Program-made: the position numbers and the translations under genes | Shown: positions 11,961 through 22,910 of the stretch, in pieces | How the letters are laid out: every line of letters starts with the position of its first letter | Position numbering within the stretch: position 1 is the stretch's first letter | Notes under the pieces: model-generated | Database searches by the model: none | Told to the model about the DNA's origin: nothing | What the model saw: only the letters and a program-made list of their open reading frames with translations | From: Alopecurus myosuroides | Taxonomy: Eukaryota > Streptophyta > Magnoliopsida > Poales > Poaceae | DNA: 64,000 nt | Direction of reading: 5' to 3' | Assembly (NCBI GenBank): GCA_028641055.1 | Contig: CM054058.1 | Location: forward strand, 235,269,551 to 235,333,550

Positions 11961-13604
11961 TAATACGTTGCAAACGTATTTATAATTTTTGATGCTCCAT
12001 GCTTGATTTCTACATGGTTTTCGTATGTTTTCCTACGTTTTCTATCATTTACTGGACTAACCTATTAACAAGATGCCTAGTGCCAGGCTCTGTCTGTTTT
12101 GTCCGTGAATTGCAGAAAAGTTCCAAAAACAAAAGTGCTCGGAATTGGCTAAAAATATACGACAAGCTTTTATCCACTGGAAGACTCCATAAGCCATAAC
12201 AACACCCAAAGGGGACCCACAGGGCCTCCAGGGGGTGCTAGGCGCGGTCACCCTCCTACCCACGCCTGGTGGGGCCCTGGGTGCATCGGGCATCGACTCC
12301 CGTCGCCTCTTCGCTCATAAATCCCCTCTTGACATAAAATAGAAGGCTCCCGTAGAATTTTTCCAGAAACACGTCCGTGCTCTGCCGCCATCGAAAACCC
12401 TAATTCGGGGGAAAAAAGTTCTTGTTCTGGCACCCTGCTGGGACGGGGAAGTGCCCCCGGTGCCATCCCCATCGACCGTTCTTCCTCAGTGATGCTTTCT
12501 GAGTAGTTCCTACGTGGACTATGGGTTCATAGCAGTAGCTAGTTGATACTCTCTCCTCCTTGTTGATCAATACCACAAATGTTATGCCTCACATGACTGA
12601 GATCCATATGATGTAATGCTATGTGTCGTGTTTGCTGTGATCCGATGAACCATGGAATTATGATTATTTTGTTCATGTCATTATATGAGAATCTTCACCT
12701 ATATCCTTAGAATGTTTTAATTTGTTATTGTATATGCTCTCTGATGTGCATGATTATCTTGATCACATAGTTGTACGCATCTTCAAGAGGGAGTATTTAT
12801 GCTAGATAGTGGGTCCATTCCTCTCTTACACCTGTGCTCGCGTGACAGAAACGTGACAGGTAGGGGATGTGTTGTTGCCACTAGGGAGAAAACATCGGTG
12901 CTCTTGTCTACAAATGAGAACCATTGCTTACGTTATGTATTGTTCTTAATGCAATTGTCTGTTCGCTGCAACTTAATATCAGAGAGATTTGCTAGATAGG
13001 TTTCTTGAGATGGACTATTAGATATAGATGCATGCTGGATAGCAGTCTATATGCCTTGACGTAATGCTTACCATGTTAGAACCCGTGAATATATCTCGTC
13101 ATAATAGCATTGTTATGCCCTCATGATTTCTCAATTGTATAACTGTAATTTGTTTACCCAACACTTGTTTTATTGTTTGGAGAGTTACCACTTGTGAAGC
13201 TATGAACCCCGGTCCATCTTTTATTATTATTGCTAATGTTTTTACATGCTTTTACTACCTTATTCCCTGCTAGTCCGTTTATTACAGATTAGAAATATCA
13301 TTTGTTTGACTCTTTATTCCACAACATTAACTATCTTTTCGTTGAACCGGTGCATCTATACAATTGCCATTGCATTAGGTGTGTTGAGTACACAGGAGAA
13401 ACATCACAACACCCCTCCATCCACTGTTTTATCACACCTTTTATTAGTAATATATTTTGCTAAGTGCTTATCGGGTGTGACTGAAATGACAACTCGGCTG
13501 CTAAGGCTTATAGGTATTGTTTGGCTTCCCTTGTGTCGAATCAATAAATTGGTTTACACTTACCCTCAAAATCTGTTACGATCCCATACACTTGTGGGTC
13601 ATCA
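11961..13604 (+). mobile_element. Solo LTR (1,644 bp), Sabrina/Athila-like, with perfect 5-bp TSD
   Basis: The LTR begins TAATACGTTGC (TG mutated to TA) and ends TTGTGGGTCATCA. It is flanked by CTGCC at 11956-11960 and again at 13605-13609. No internal sequence follows, so this is a solo LTR formed by recombination between the two ends of a former element. Short frames within it (for example 13246-13797) are part of the LTR. Confidence 0.88.
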
Positions 13605-13609
13605 CTGCC

Positions 13610-14478
13610 TCACAAAACGTCGATCTAGTGTCGGTAGATCCAAGCACGCGCAAAGTCCTACTCAAAGAATTGAAGTGCACGTGTCTGGCCGGAGCAGCCC
13701 ACTTGGGGAAAATAATCAAAGGTCAAGTAATATGTGGCAAATTATAAAGGTCCAAAGCAATCAATGGCAAAATATAGAATCTCCTCTTTTTTCTTGACAA
13801 AACAATCGCAATACATTCCTGAACGGCAGAGGCGCGTAGCATAGTTGGTGTGCATGCTGAGGAGGAGATCATACCCGCCGTGATCTCGAAGTTGCGCGCC
13901 CATATATCGTTGCCGCCAGTGGCCTTCTTCCATTTGGGGCTCACACGGGTAGGCTTCTATACAATGGTTACCGAAAGGATGGCATCGCTGCCATGACCGA
14001 TGGGGCAGAAGGGGAGTCCTATATATGTGCAGGCTAGGCACATACACCCGGAGCAACGATCCAAGCAAAATAAAACTCCATGGTATCACATTGCACCAGA
14101 TACGTGGTCATCGACATCGGTGACCGTGCCCCACAAGAAGCTAGCATCACACGGCTAATTTGGTGAGCAAGTCTCTCTCTCGTAGAATTAGAGTGTCTAA
14201 TTAGAGCCCCTCTAATTGAATTAGATCTTCTTCTAATTGGCTTTTTGAGGTGTCCTCTCCCAATTAGATATAGTTTCTAATTACTTTCTCTCCCATGTGT
14301 TGAAAACTCCACTTTCATATACACATGTGACGTCCAGTCCTGCACGCCGAAGCGCGACAAAATTGGCCCTGACATATGTTTGCATACTCTCAGATGGGTA
14401 TCACGTGAGATCCTCACTCTGCTGGATCAAGGTGCTGGATACGGGGAGTCAACAACATCCTCACCCACATTATTGTGC
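13610..14478. other. Unassigned sequence on the right of the solo LTR
   Basis: This continues the sequence that was split by the solo LTR at 11960. It has several minus-strand frames (up to 115 codons at 13742-14089) without a recognisable domain or supporting splice structure. I consider it degraded transposon sequence but cannot name the family. Confidence 0.35.
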
Positions 14479-14679
14479 GTGAGGATGTTCTACAGGATTC
14501 ATCGACATCGTCATCAACACATCTTCCAGTTCTAAGGTGCTTGGTACACCATCTCGAGAATTAGATTTTGGAAGGCTTATGTGTGAGGATCTTCTACAGG
14601 ATTCATCGACATCGTCATCAACATCTCTTTCACTTTTATGGTGTTTGGTACACGATCTCGAGAATTAGATTTTGGAATT
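14479..14679. repeat. Tandem duplication with 104-bp period
   Basis: The block starting GTGAGGATGTTCTACAGG at 14479 recurs at 14583 (GTGAGGATCTTCTACAGG). Both copies contain ATTCATCGACATCGTCATCA and end with CTCGAGAATTAGATTTTGG. Differences between the copies are concentrated in the middle. Confidence 0.8.
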
Positions 14680-14900
14680 AGTATTCACTTGTATCCTCAT
14701 ATATATATCTTGACGGTTACATAGCATGCATGACAAATTTTTTAAAAATCTCGTACACGCAACACAGTACATCGCTCTTCCCCATCGTCGCTGATGCGAT
14801 CACCCTCTGCCATTCTTCCGACTTATTCCACTCTCTCTGCTAGTATAGTCGGGCTCCTATAGGTGGATTTATTTTTAGGGAATATATAGGTGGATTGTTA

Positions 14901-15263
14901 GGGCATCCATAGTGTGTGCCAAATTTGGTTGCCAAATACCATATTTGGCTTTTGGCATCGATTCTCTACATTGTAGAGGGGCCAAATCTTGATGCAAAAG
15001 CCAAATAATTTGGCGCATGAGCAACTTGAAGATCCTATGCCAAATTCATTTAAGTGAATAAAATAATAAGATGAAGGCGCGTGACTAGAAAGAAGTGAGC
15101 AGCCCAAAATATTTTATTATTACTTTGTACTTAGTGGGACACACATTTAGTGATTTTGCCATTTAGTTTGACTTTGCCACACTGTAGCTAACGTAGTAAA
15201 CTTAGCACTCATGCCAGATAAATTTATGTGGCAAATTTAGCTTTGACATCACTATGGATGCCC
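14901..15263. mobile_element. Tourist-like MITE (363 bp) with TTA target-site duplication
   Basis: The terminal inverted repeats are perfect over 14 bp: GGGCATCCATAGTG at 14901-14914 and CACTATGGATGCCC at 15250-15263. TTA flanks both ends (14898-14900 and 15264-15266), the duplication typical of PIF/Harbinger MITEs. Subterminal sequence carries repeated TTTGGC/GCCAAA motifs. It encodes no protein. Confidence 0.9.
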
Positions 15264-15454
15264 TTAGTGGCTGGAGAATGGGGATGGTCGCTAGGCCCCC
15301 TTGTATTTTTTCCGTGGAAAGACGATTTTCTTGTCCAACTTTCCGCGTCCACTATATATCGCTTATAGCGATTTCTATTCCAACTCGCCCATTGTCTATC
15401 TTCCTCTTGGGCCGCCCACTAATTAAGCAGAAAATACAACAAAATAATACGGAA

Positions 15455-15980
15455 AGGGGAGGGATCGAACCTTCGACGTCCAATTCGTGGCTGTAGGGGC
15501 AGAACCAATGGGCTAGAATATATTCTTGTCATAACATCTTTCTTAACGTTTTTTATAGTCTCCTTTTTCTGTTTTCATTTTTTTTCCATTTTCTTTTATG
15601 TATTTCTTTTACGTTTTATTCTTTCCTTTTCTGTTTTAAACTAGAAAATGTTCAAAGTTTAAAATGTCCGAAAAAATCCAAATATGAACAAATTTTGTAA
15701 ATAATTTTTTTTAAAAATGAACAAATTTCTAAAATAAACAAATTTCTGAAATGAACAATTTTTAAAAATAAACAATTTTCAATTTGAACCAAAAAATTCT
15801 GGTGAACAAAAAAAAGAAACTGAAAACAGAAAAAAATGCAATAAAGAGATTAAAAACGAAAACAGAAAAAATACAACAAAAAGGTTAAAAACGAATACTC
15901 TACACAAAAAGTCATTGTAGCGCACTGGCTATGCCCCTCTTCGCAATAAGCAATACATAGGGATCCCAGCTTTCGACCCA
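15455..15980. mobile_element. Fold-back element with tRNA-like arms
   Basis: The left arm, read on the minus strand (15515 to 15455), has a pol III A-box-like TAGCCCATTGG and a B-box-like GGTTCGATCCC. The right arm on the plus strand (15918-15980) has TAGCGCACTGG and a weaker B-box TTTCGACCC. The two arms share the order AGC-CA-TGG-TGCCCCT and are inverted relative to each other. The centre is itself an AT-rich imperfect inverted repeat: T-rich runs around 15550-15640 oppose A-rich runs around 15810-15890. Outer boundaries and TSD are unresolved. The right arm ends about 150 bp upstream of the next gene's start codon. Confidence 0.55.
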
Positions 15981-16016
15981 CCATGTCCGGTCCAATTGGG
16001 CCTTTACTGCAAGCCC

Positions 16017-16025
16017 ATATATAGG
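16017..16025 (+). promoter_or_regulatory. Candidate TATA box of the PTAC7-like gene
   Basis: CATATATAG lies 103 bp upstream of the start codon at 16128. Upstream are GGGCC/GCCCA motifs (15998-16016) common in promoters of plant nuclear genes for plastid and housekeeping functions. The core promoter therefore sits next to the fold-back element that ends near 15980. Confidence 0.45.
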
Positions 16026-16127
16026 CGCCGTCTAGTGTTCCTCCTCTATAGTGCGGCTCGTGCCCAAACGGCTCGAGAAGCGGATGAGGTAAAGAGCGGC
16101 TTTGCAAAACCTCCGGTCCAAAAAAAG

Positions 16128-17153
16128 ATGGCCATGGCAGTGGCCGCTTCCTTCGCCGCCCGCCACCACCACGGGCACATCGCCGCCGGCCTCGTATCCA
16201 CCCCTCAAGCAAGCTGGAGGAACAGCCGCAGCGGTATCACCATCTCCATGAGGGCTCAGGTGGAATCCCGCTCCGGGTTCTTACTTATGTTCCCCTTTCT
16301 TCTCCTCTTCGCCAACTCACTCAATTTTTATTACACTGTTTCAATTATCTCGTAGAAAAAGCAGAGCAGTGAGCCCGGGAGCGGGAACGGAGGCGGGGAC
16401 GGGCGAGTTAGCGGTGGGCGGCGAGTGTGGCGTCGCCGGAAATTGGTAAGCGGAGCAGCCGAACAATGCCATCTCCTTATCTCTGCGTGATTGTTTCGGG
16501 TGGAATTAGGACGGCATGGAATGCAAGGGCGGACAATTTGAATACTGTAGTAAAATAAGTAGGAGGTAGCTGTCTTCTTTTCCTTTTGGGTAAACTGTGC
16601 CACAAGTTCAGTGCTGCCTGGTCATTTCGAAACAGTTATGCAGGCAGTCAAGCAGCTGAATACCATACATTTGTTGTTTACATAGACAATAAGAAAAACC
16701 ATTGAAACGGCACTGGGCGTTGTTGCCATGCTGTAGAATTTTCAATTTTTTTTTCCATATTTCCATGTAATTACTAGCACCATTATGACAGCATGTTTAA
16801 ACATTCCCTTCTCTTTGCAGACCAAAGAGGATGACATGTTGCGTTACAAGTTGGATCGTATCCCTTTCTTAGAAGAGAAGGTGAGAAAAGTAAGGGAAAA
16901 TGGGAAGCTCGTGTGCCTGGACATCAACCAGCTGATGTTAGCTCAAGAGAATAGATTCGCGTTCACAATGGAGGTGGCAGAAGAAGCTAACGCCTATCTT
17001 GAGAAGCACAGGCATGAGTACGGATTGAAAAAACCTATACTCCATGTGCTCAGTGACCGCATGAACGAAGCTGGATTTTCTAGGCCAGAGGGTTACCTTT
17101 ATCCTTATCCTATCAAACCTGGGCCTTATTTCATAAAGGAAGAAGGGCATTGA
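16128..17153 (+). CDS. PTAC7: PTAC7-like plastid transcription-associated protein (three exons)
   Basis: Exons are 16128-16259, 16356-16445 and 16821-17153 (TGA). All introns follow GT-AG (CAG/GTGG, TTG/GTAAG donors; CGTAG/ and TTTGCAG/ acceptors), and both junctions keep phase 0, giving 184 aa. Exon 1 encodes an Ala/Ser/Arg-rich, acid-poor start (MAMAVAASFAARHHHGH) that fits a chloroplast transit peptide. Exon 2 is Gly-rich and ends VWRRRKL. Exon 3 encodes the conserved core beginning TKEDDMLRYKLDRIPFLEEK. I recognise this exon 2/3 arrangement from PTAC7, a small component of the plastid transcriptionally active chromosome needed for plastid-encoded RNA polymerase activity; the assignment is from memory, without an alignment. 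No frameshift or stop is seen. It is convergent with the PSY-like gene, 494 bp between stop codons. Confidence 0.8.
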
Positions 17154-17647
17154 ATAGAATCACAGCCATCTAAGTACGTACATGTCATAACTTTCTCCCC
17201 AATTACTTTTTTACTGCTTACTCCCTACTTGAACTATTATCCTCAGTTGTATATATCATGAGTGTGCTCGCACACAAGCATGCCACAGGGTTGAAGGATC
17301 TTCTTCTAGTCAAAATTGCGAAAAGAACCGAATGAGCTCACAAGAAATAATTATCACCGCACAAAATGGTATCATAGATAATCCTCTGCCTCACGTATGC
17401 ATTTAGCAATGCACCTAGTGCCCTTTAAAATTAACCATTCTCAACTTGGCGCGACTAGACTATTTAGAGCATAATAGTATATCTATCCAGCTCTCTGATC
17501 GTTTGGAGATATAAAACATACAACAGGGGATTGTAAACACATATAGGCTTGCTACAGAGAGTGGCTGGTCCCTCACAGGACCCCATTTCATATAGTAGCA
17601 TCTTCACACTGTCATATGCAGGGATATGCGCGAAGAAGCTTATCTAT

Positions 17648-18249
17648 CTAGCCATTCCTGCCCCCAACCCCAGGCCTTCTGCGTGGATCATGCCTAGAGT
17701 TTGCGCCTCCATAATCATAATCCTGAATCTCCGTGAGAATCTTTCTGTTGTACCCCTGCATTTTGAGCATAAAGAACATTAATATTTTGCATTTAACATA
17801 TGAATGAACAGAAAATTTATAAATCTAGTTATTGGGTATTGTGTTGATTTTAAGCATAATTTATCCATGTATCTCTTATAGAAGCACAAGCTTCTAACAA
17901 AATTAACAGACCATCAGAGGAAAAATCAAGAGCTAGAAAGTGTTAGCTAGCACTTGCGTGTATGATGTACGGAATAGAAATAAAAAAAAAATAACTAAAA
18001 CATTGCTTTAGATGGCTATGTCAAAAACTTTGAGATCAACATAGACAGACCTTTATCAACTTCGGAGTAACACCGTTATAAAATTCTCCCACTGTGGTTT
18101 GGCCTGCATGACAAAATAACTTATTCAAGTATCTATATTTAACGACCGAGTAAAATATTTGGAAGAATAAATGGTAGAAGCATACCTGCAGATGCATTGA
18201 AGAGAACACTTAGAAGGAAGATGCCGAGTACAAAAGTGGTTTTAGACAT
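17648..18249 (-). CDS. PSY-type tyrosine-sulfated peptide precursor (three exons)
   Basis: Exons on the minus strand are 18249-18186, 18103-18051 and 17755-17648 (TAG), with GT-AG introns (CAG/GTATG, AAG/GTCTG donors; TGCAG/ acceptors). They join in frame to a 74-aa precursor. Residues 1-21 (MSKTTFVLGIFLLSVLFNASA) are a clear secretory signal peptide. The C-terminus contains DYDYGGANSRHDPRRRPG, matching the PSY (plant peptide containing sulfated tyrosine) pattern: an Asp-Tyr sulfation site, then Ala-Asn, a basic residue and His-Asp-Pro. PSY peptides are secreted growth/stress signals sensed by leucine-rich receptor kinases; that role is known for the family and inferred here. Odd points are a second DY and three arginines after HDP. 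No single exon exceeds 108 bp, so ordinary ORF scans miss it. A TATA box lies 74-84 bp upstream of the ATG. Confidence 0.78.
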
Positions 18250-18322
18250 GTTGATATGCGCTAACTGCTAATAGAGTGTTATTCCCTCTGGAAAATTGTT
18301 GGCAAGAAGCTGTTGTTTCTCT

Positions 18323-18333
18323 GCCCCTTTTAT
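18323..18333 (-). promoter_or_regulatory. TATA box of the PSY-like gene
   Basis: The minus strand reads TATAAAAGGGG at 18333-18323, upstream of the start codon at 18249. This is a strong plant TATA motif at a normal distance, allowing a short 5' leader. Confidence 0.65.
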
Positions 18334-20884
18334 ACATGAATGCTGGGTCATCCTGTAGGAAAGAGAAAAAAGTTGCAACTTTAGATATGGTCTACCAGTA
18401 ATGATTGTTCAACAGGAATATGATGAAACTTTATATACCACAACGCAAGGTCAACTGCATTTGGCCGAAGCTACTTCGAAAGTTACATTTGGTTTCAAGT
18501 AACTAAAACAAAAGCTAATTGCAGTGAATTCTTCTGTTAAACATTTTTGGCTAACCATGATTTTATGCTGTTTATGTGTATCATAATAGATGAAATGTCA
18601 CCTTATAACTTTGAACAGTAGATAGCACCAATTAGGCTTCAATTTTTGTTTGTTGGCTTCATCTGGATCAGCTAGGCAGAACACTTGCTTTTAATTGTAA
18701 ACATATGGTCATGAACTCATGATTAGATTATGTCCTAATTATTTTACGAGCATGGAGTTTTCTACAGAATACCAATGGCATAATAATAAAACAGCGGCAT
18801 CGCTGCATGTTATCACGGTGCCTATTTGCTGCATGATAAAGCCTTTACTATTTTTAACACTAGCATAGTGGTAAAATTCCCATTTAAGGAATCAAAATGC
18901 ATCAGATTAAAATTGGTACAGTGCACCCACTATATCAAATGGTAAGTGCTGAGCGAATGGAGCAGGCAACAGTAAGTGTAGTGAGTGCATACTGACAGCT
19001 GTGATAGTGTGCTAGAGGAGAGTGGAGTGAGAAAAATACAATCTAAATGGATGGAGCTGCAAGTGCAAGGGCAACAGTACTCCCACTAGCAGATCCACCG
19101 GTCAAAATAAAAAAACAATTAGCCCGTTGTCTTGTGGGGTTCCTGTTTGAGATCTTCCCTATCAAGCGCTGTTCATACGATTGGCATATGCGCATACATA
19201 TTCTGTTGATTTATCTTGCTATGTATCTACGCTATCCTTCCGCTACATGTGCCCGTATGCCCATTCTGTTTATGGTTGGTTCTGTGACCTAACCACCCAC
19301 GTATCCACTGTACTACTGGCTTTGCAAACTTAAAGGAACACGACCAAGATGCAGGTGTGTTGTTGGCCGCTCATTATGTCATCCTAGGCAGCGAGCACCT
19401 CTGGTAAGTTGACCATCTATTTGTTGGTTTGCAGTATTGTGACATGTGAGAGCCAAATGCACGCAACATGAGAGAAATTTCAGAGTCACTGCTTTTTTAT
19501 CCTACCATAGACTAGCCACTACTTGTTTACAGTCCCGAGTGCTGCAGGGTTTTAGAAACTGGCAATCCCACTATCTTGCTACCTTAATGTATGACACCAC
19601 ATACACAGATCTTTCTTGAGCAACATGACTACACGCGTAAAGAAGCTATGCCGTGACTTGGTTGAAAATGTCAACATCACACGAGTGCACGTGTGGTCAT
19701 GCAAGGGTTACATTACGATTGCGCTAGATGAATTAGCAGTCAGCACAAGGTCCATTTGGAGCTACGGATGCATTGACTGACATTATTATACCTTAGCACA
19801 AGCTTTTAGTCAGGATGCGAGGAATTCTGAAACACAGTAGTAGGAGGCGGTGCTAGAGCAAATGGATTCACATTCTTCTTTGCTCCAAGAAAAAGCATCC
19901 AATATGGCATATGCCTACTGTTGCACTAGACGAGCAGAGAAGTCTTTTCTTTAATATGCGTTAGGCCTTAAATAGATGAGAACAGTGAGAAGCACTATCA
20001 GTGGTTAGTTGGTCCTTGAAGCCAGAAGCATCCTTTCTACATGTCAACATTTTGGAGCTATGAGGCAGCTTTATTTCTTATCAGTTTGTTTAAGCATCGT
20101 TTCTTTACAGAGATGCATTTATGATCTTCGAAGCCACTTTTCCTTGCTAAGTGGTTCAGTGCTTTCCAGTGTGCAACACCCATTAATCATATATCTCAAG
20201 ACTATTTATGCATGAATTGGTGTCAAAGCAAAACATTACTCTGGGGTTGTGATGCAAACAACTTTTAGATGCAAAACATTTTTTTTCTAGCATTCATTTT
20301 GGAATGCAAGCTTGTAGTTTATGTAGCACCGGCCGCAAAAGGTCGGGTCATAGCTTTTGCTGGTCAGTGCTTCAGTTCTTCCAATATGTCCTCTAATTCT
20401 GATAGGGAAGTACCAGAAGCTCAGTATGGCCCAGTTAATGATGTCTTTGTGATTGTCTTCTTTGGGTCATTCTTTTCATTATCATGGTGAAGTTGGGGCA
20501 CCACACCACACATGCTTCCAAGTTTTAACTCAACATTACATTTTGCAGTACCAGGGAGCACAGGTCGGGGGCGCTAGTTCTGTTGTAATACACTACACAG
20601 TTGGGGAGGAATTTGGGACGACTTCCATAATCAAAATTCACGGCGCCTTTTGCCTTCAGATCTCTGGAACTTTTGCAGCCAGCCCTCCAGGTTTATTTAG
20701 TATGAAGTGAAGGCAGCCTGTTATTTCTTCTTTGTTGCTTCAGTGCTGACAGGGGACCGAAATGCTCAGATCCACTGAACGAGATGTATCAATCCATTTT
20801 ATTGTTGTCTTAGATATTGTATCAATAGTGATTTTCTCTATAAATTTACATTTGTACTACAGCTAGCTTCTCTTAGCGACAGGA
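18334..20884. other. Gene-poor stretch, no supported gene
   Basis: Base composition is moderate and less repetitive than the retrotransposon regions, so this could be promoter and intergenic DNA of the host island. Short plus-strand frames (19047-19292, 20009-20215, 20269-20490, 20453-20710) show no signal peptide, domain or splice structure that I can support. A non-coding transcript cannot be ruled out from sequence alone. Confidence 0.4.
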
Positions 20885-21047
20885 AGTGCGTCGGAACTAC
20901 AGGTACCCCGTAGTGTTGGAGAAAGCTATGCAACGAAGGTTTGGTTCTCCTTTTAGAGGACCACCATATCCTGAAGACCTGAATATAAACTTTGGCAAGT
21001 TGAAACTATTGGAATATTCAGAACCACGTCTGGATGATTGTACTTGA
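20885..21047 (+). other. Candidate orphan terminal exon
   Basis: A frame of 53 codons starts after a possible splice acceptor (TTCTCTTAGCGACAG) and ends at TGA near 21045. It includes RRNYRYPVVLEKAMQRRFG and PPYPEDLNINFGKLKLL. The composition (Arg, Tyr, Pro-rich, no low complexity) looks like real protein more than random translation, but it has no start codon and I recognise no family. It could be the last exon of an otherwise decayed or captured gene, or chance. Confidence 0.25.
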
Positions 21048-21249
21048 GCACATCGTGTTGGGCTCCTAGTCCTAGCTCGTGAGTAAATTGGGTGGTCTAG
21101 GAGATGGCCTCCTCGAATGAAGCTGGTGGGCCTTTTTCACCTATCAGCTCGCAAGAGCTCGGAGATGGTACCACCTATTTATTCCCACCATGGGTAGTCT
21201 AAAAAACCCACTATCGTCTTGATTTCCAATTTCAGATATGCTGCCGCTA

Positions 21250-21715
21250 TGGTCCTCAATCAGCTTGATTACTGCTTTTTCATGTATATCGATCTGTACA
21301 GATAGGTAATTCTATCCCAGCATGATAGGGTCCTCCATGCATACCGTTGCTCCTGCTTCTGAGTTTTGCTCTGTGAAATAAGGAAATACCTTCTTTTAGC
21401 CGTATTTTCCAATTCTGAATATTTGGCTCTCATTCTTGAACATTTTCCCATTTCTTTCCATAAGTTCCAGTGCCCAAGAGTGATACTTACCATAGGAATA
21501 TACTTATAAAGATTTTGCATGATAAAAGAAGTCTCATCATAAAAAGAAACCCCCCTTTGCTTTCCGAGTAGAATAAAATTCCAACATTCCTATGCAAAGG
21601 TATAGTTCCAGAATAGATGTATTTGTGTCTCAGTAACCTACTCTTCACATAAAACACATTTGTAGCCGGGGAGAAGAAAGCTTTTCCTTTACAACATACT
21701 TCTACTAGGAACGCG
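21250..21715 (-). pseudogene. LINE reverse-transcriptase C-terminal (zinc-binding) fragment
   Basis: The minus strand from about 21680 reads YKCVLC, then TETQIHLFWN, then ECWNF, interrupted by two stop codons. This is the Cys/His pattern of the zinc-binding region after the reverse transcriptase in plant L1-type non-LTR elements (zf-RVT). The frame continues to about 21269 with a lysine/arginine-rich tail. It is an old, degraded fragment; no A-tail or TSD was identified. Confidence 0.6.
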
Positions 21716-22074
21716 AGGCCCGATTTCGTCGCCCGGCCGTATATTATTGTGTAATATACACGTAGGAGGGACGTTTGACTTTTGGGGGCAAAAATGTTAT
21801 CAACTAATTTCTTGGTTCAGAATATTGCCACAATGTTTTTCTATGAGTAATGCGATTTAAGACTTCGTCCATATTGATTATGGTGATAATTTTTGTTTCT
21901 AGTAGCTCTAAAATGCAATTAGGAGCATCAAGCTTAAGACAACCGAATTTAGATGCTCGCTAAGCTAATGAGATGTGCTACTTTAGCTTCTTTTTTTAGG
22001 GGACTCCGCATCTGCTCATGTGTTCGGCTTTTGTTCCATCTGTTTAAGTTTCTGCATGCTCACAAACCGCACTA

Positions 22075-22545
22075 TTTTTTTTGAAACGGAAAACCCAGCC
22101 TCTGCATCTAGTCGATGCACACGGCTTATTTATTAATATTTAGAACCCAGCATCCAGATTTGTTTACAATAATAAAAGAGAAAACTCAACGGTAACACAA
22201 ACTTGCTGCATAAATCAGCCATCTAAACAACAAGCCCGCACACAAATCACACATATTGTAATCTTCTAGTGTGCAACCAACCACCCTGGTTGAAGATAGC
22301 CCGGACTACCGCCATTAGCCGGGTACATCCAGAAGCCAAACGTCCTCGCTGGCCTTCTGGGAGAAGTAGAGACCACTGTTGAATCCAATGCATAGCTCGA
22401 TGGACAACCTGCAGAAAATGAGAAACTTTCATATTGTTAAAAATAACATCATTCCTGCAATTCCAAATTGCCCATAAAAAAGCACATACACCTATGCGTA
22501 TACTGTCTTTTGTAACTTTGTCCACCCCATCTAACCATGAGCCGA
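22075..22545 (-). mobile_element. 5'-truncated LINE insertion with 13-bp TSD
   Basis: The insertion is bounded by perfect copies of ACAAACCGCACTA at 22062-22074 and 22546-22558. Its minus strand ends in an A8 tail (plus-strand T8 at 22075-22082), as expected for target-primed reverse transcription. The frame 22549-22247 includes GVCAFLWAIWNCRNDVIFNN, typical of the C-terminus of plant LINE ORF2 proteins. The insert is only 471 bp, so nearly all of the element was lost at the 5' end. The first residues of that frame lie outside the insert and are chance. Confidence 0.88.
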
Positions 22546-22886
22546 ACAAACCGCACTAGCCTTGCAGCCCATTGCTCCAGCCTACATGTAGCCCATTAAC
22601 TCAGCTAAATGCCTACACGTTCCAACCGATCCATTACTCTCTTCTTCACGGTCATTTTTGCCGGAAAAAATGACACAAAACCACCGCAATCGGATCGCTC
22701 CTCAAAAAGAAAAAAAGAAAAAACAAACAAACAAACGGGACCGATATGTAACCACCACCTGTGAAGAAAATGTTACAAGCCACCATCTATTGGGGCTGAT
22801 CGTTGACACAAAGTACTGGTTTGGCATGTTAGACCGTTTAATCGGTTTTATGACTGTTCGGTCCCACCAGTCAGGACCATGTGGGG

Positions 22887-22910
22887 GTGTGTGTGTGTGT
22901 GTGTGTGTGT
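22887..22910 (+). repeat. (GT)n microsatellite split by a MITE
   Basis: Twelve GT units end where the hAT-like MITE begins. A few TG units followed by a G-rich tract continue on the other side (23515-23542), so the repeat was probably the insertion target. Confidence 0.85.

Noticed and set aside
13246..13797. 183-codon plus-strand ORF
   Set aside because: It crosses the end of the solo LTR at 13604 and has no recognisable domain; it is a chance frame.
15455..15515. A functional tRNA gene on the minus strand
   Set aside because: A- and B-box-like motifs are present, but I cannot fold a full cloverleaf with acceptor stem and anticodon; it is one arm of a fold-back element.
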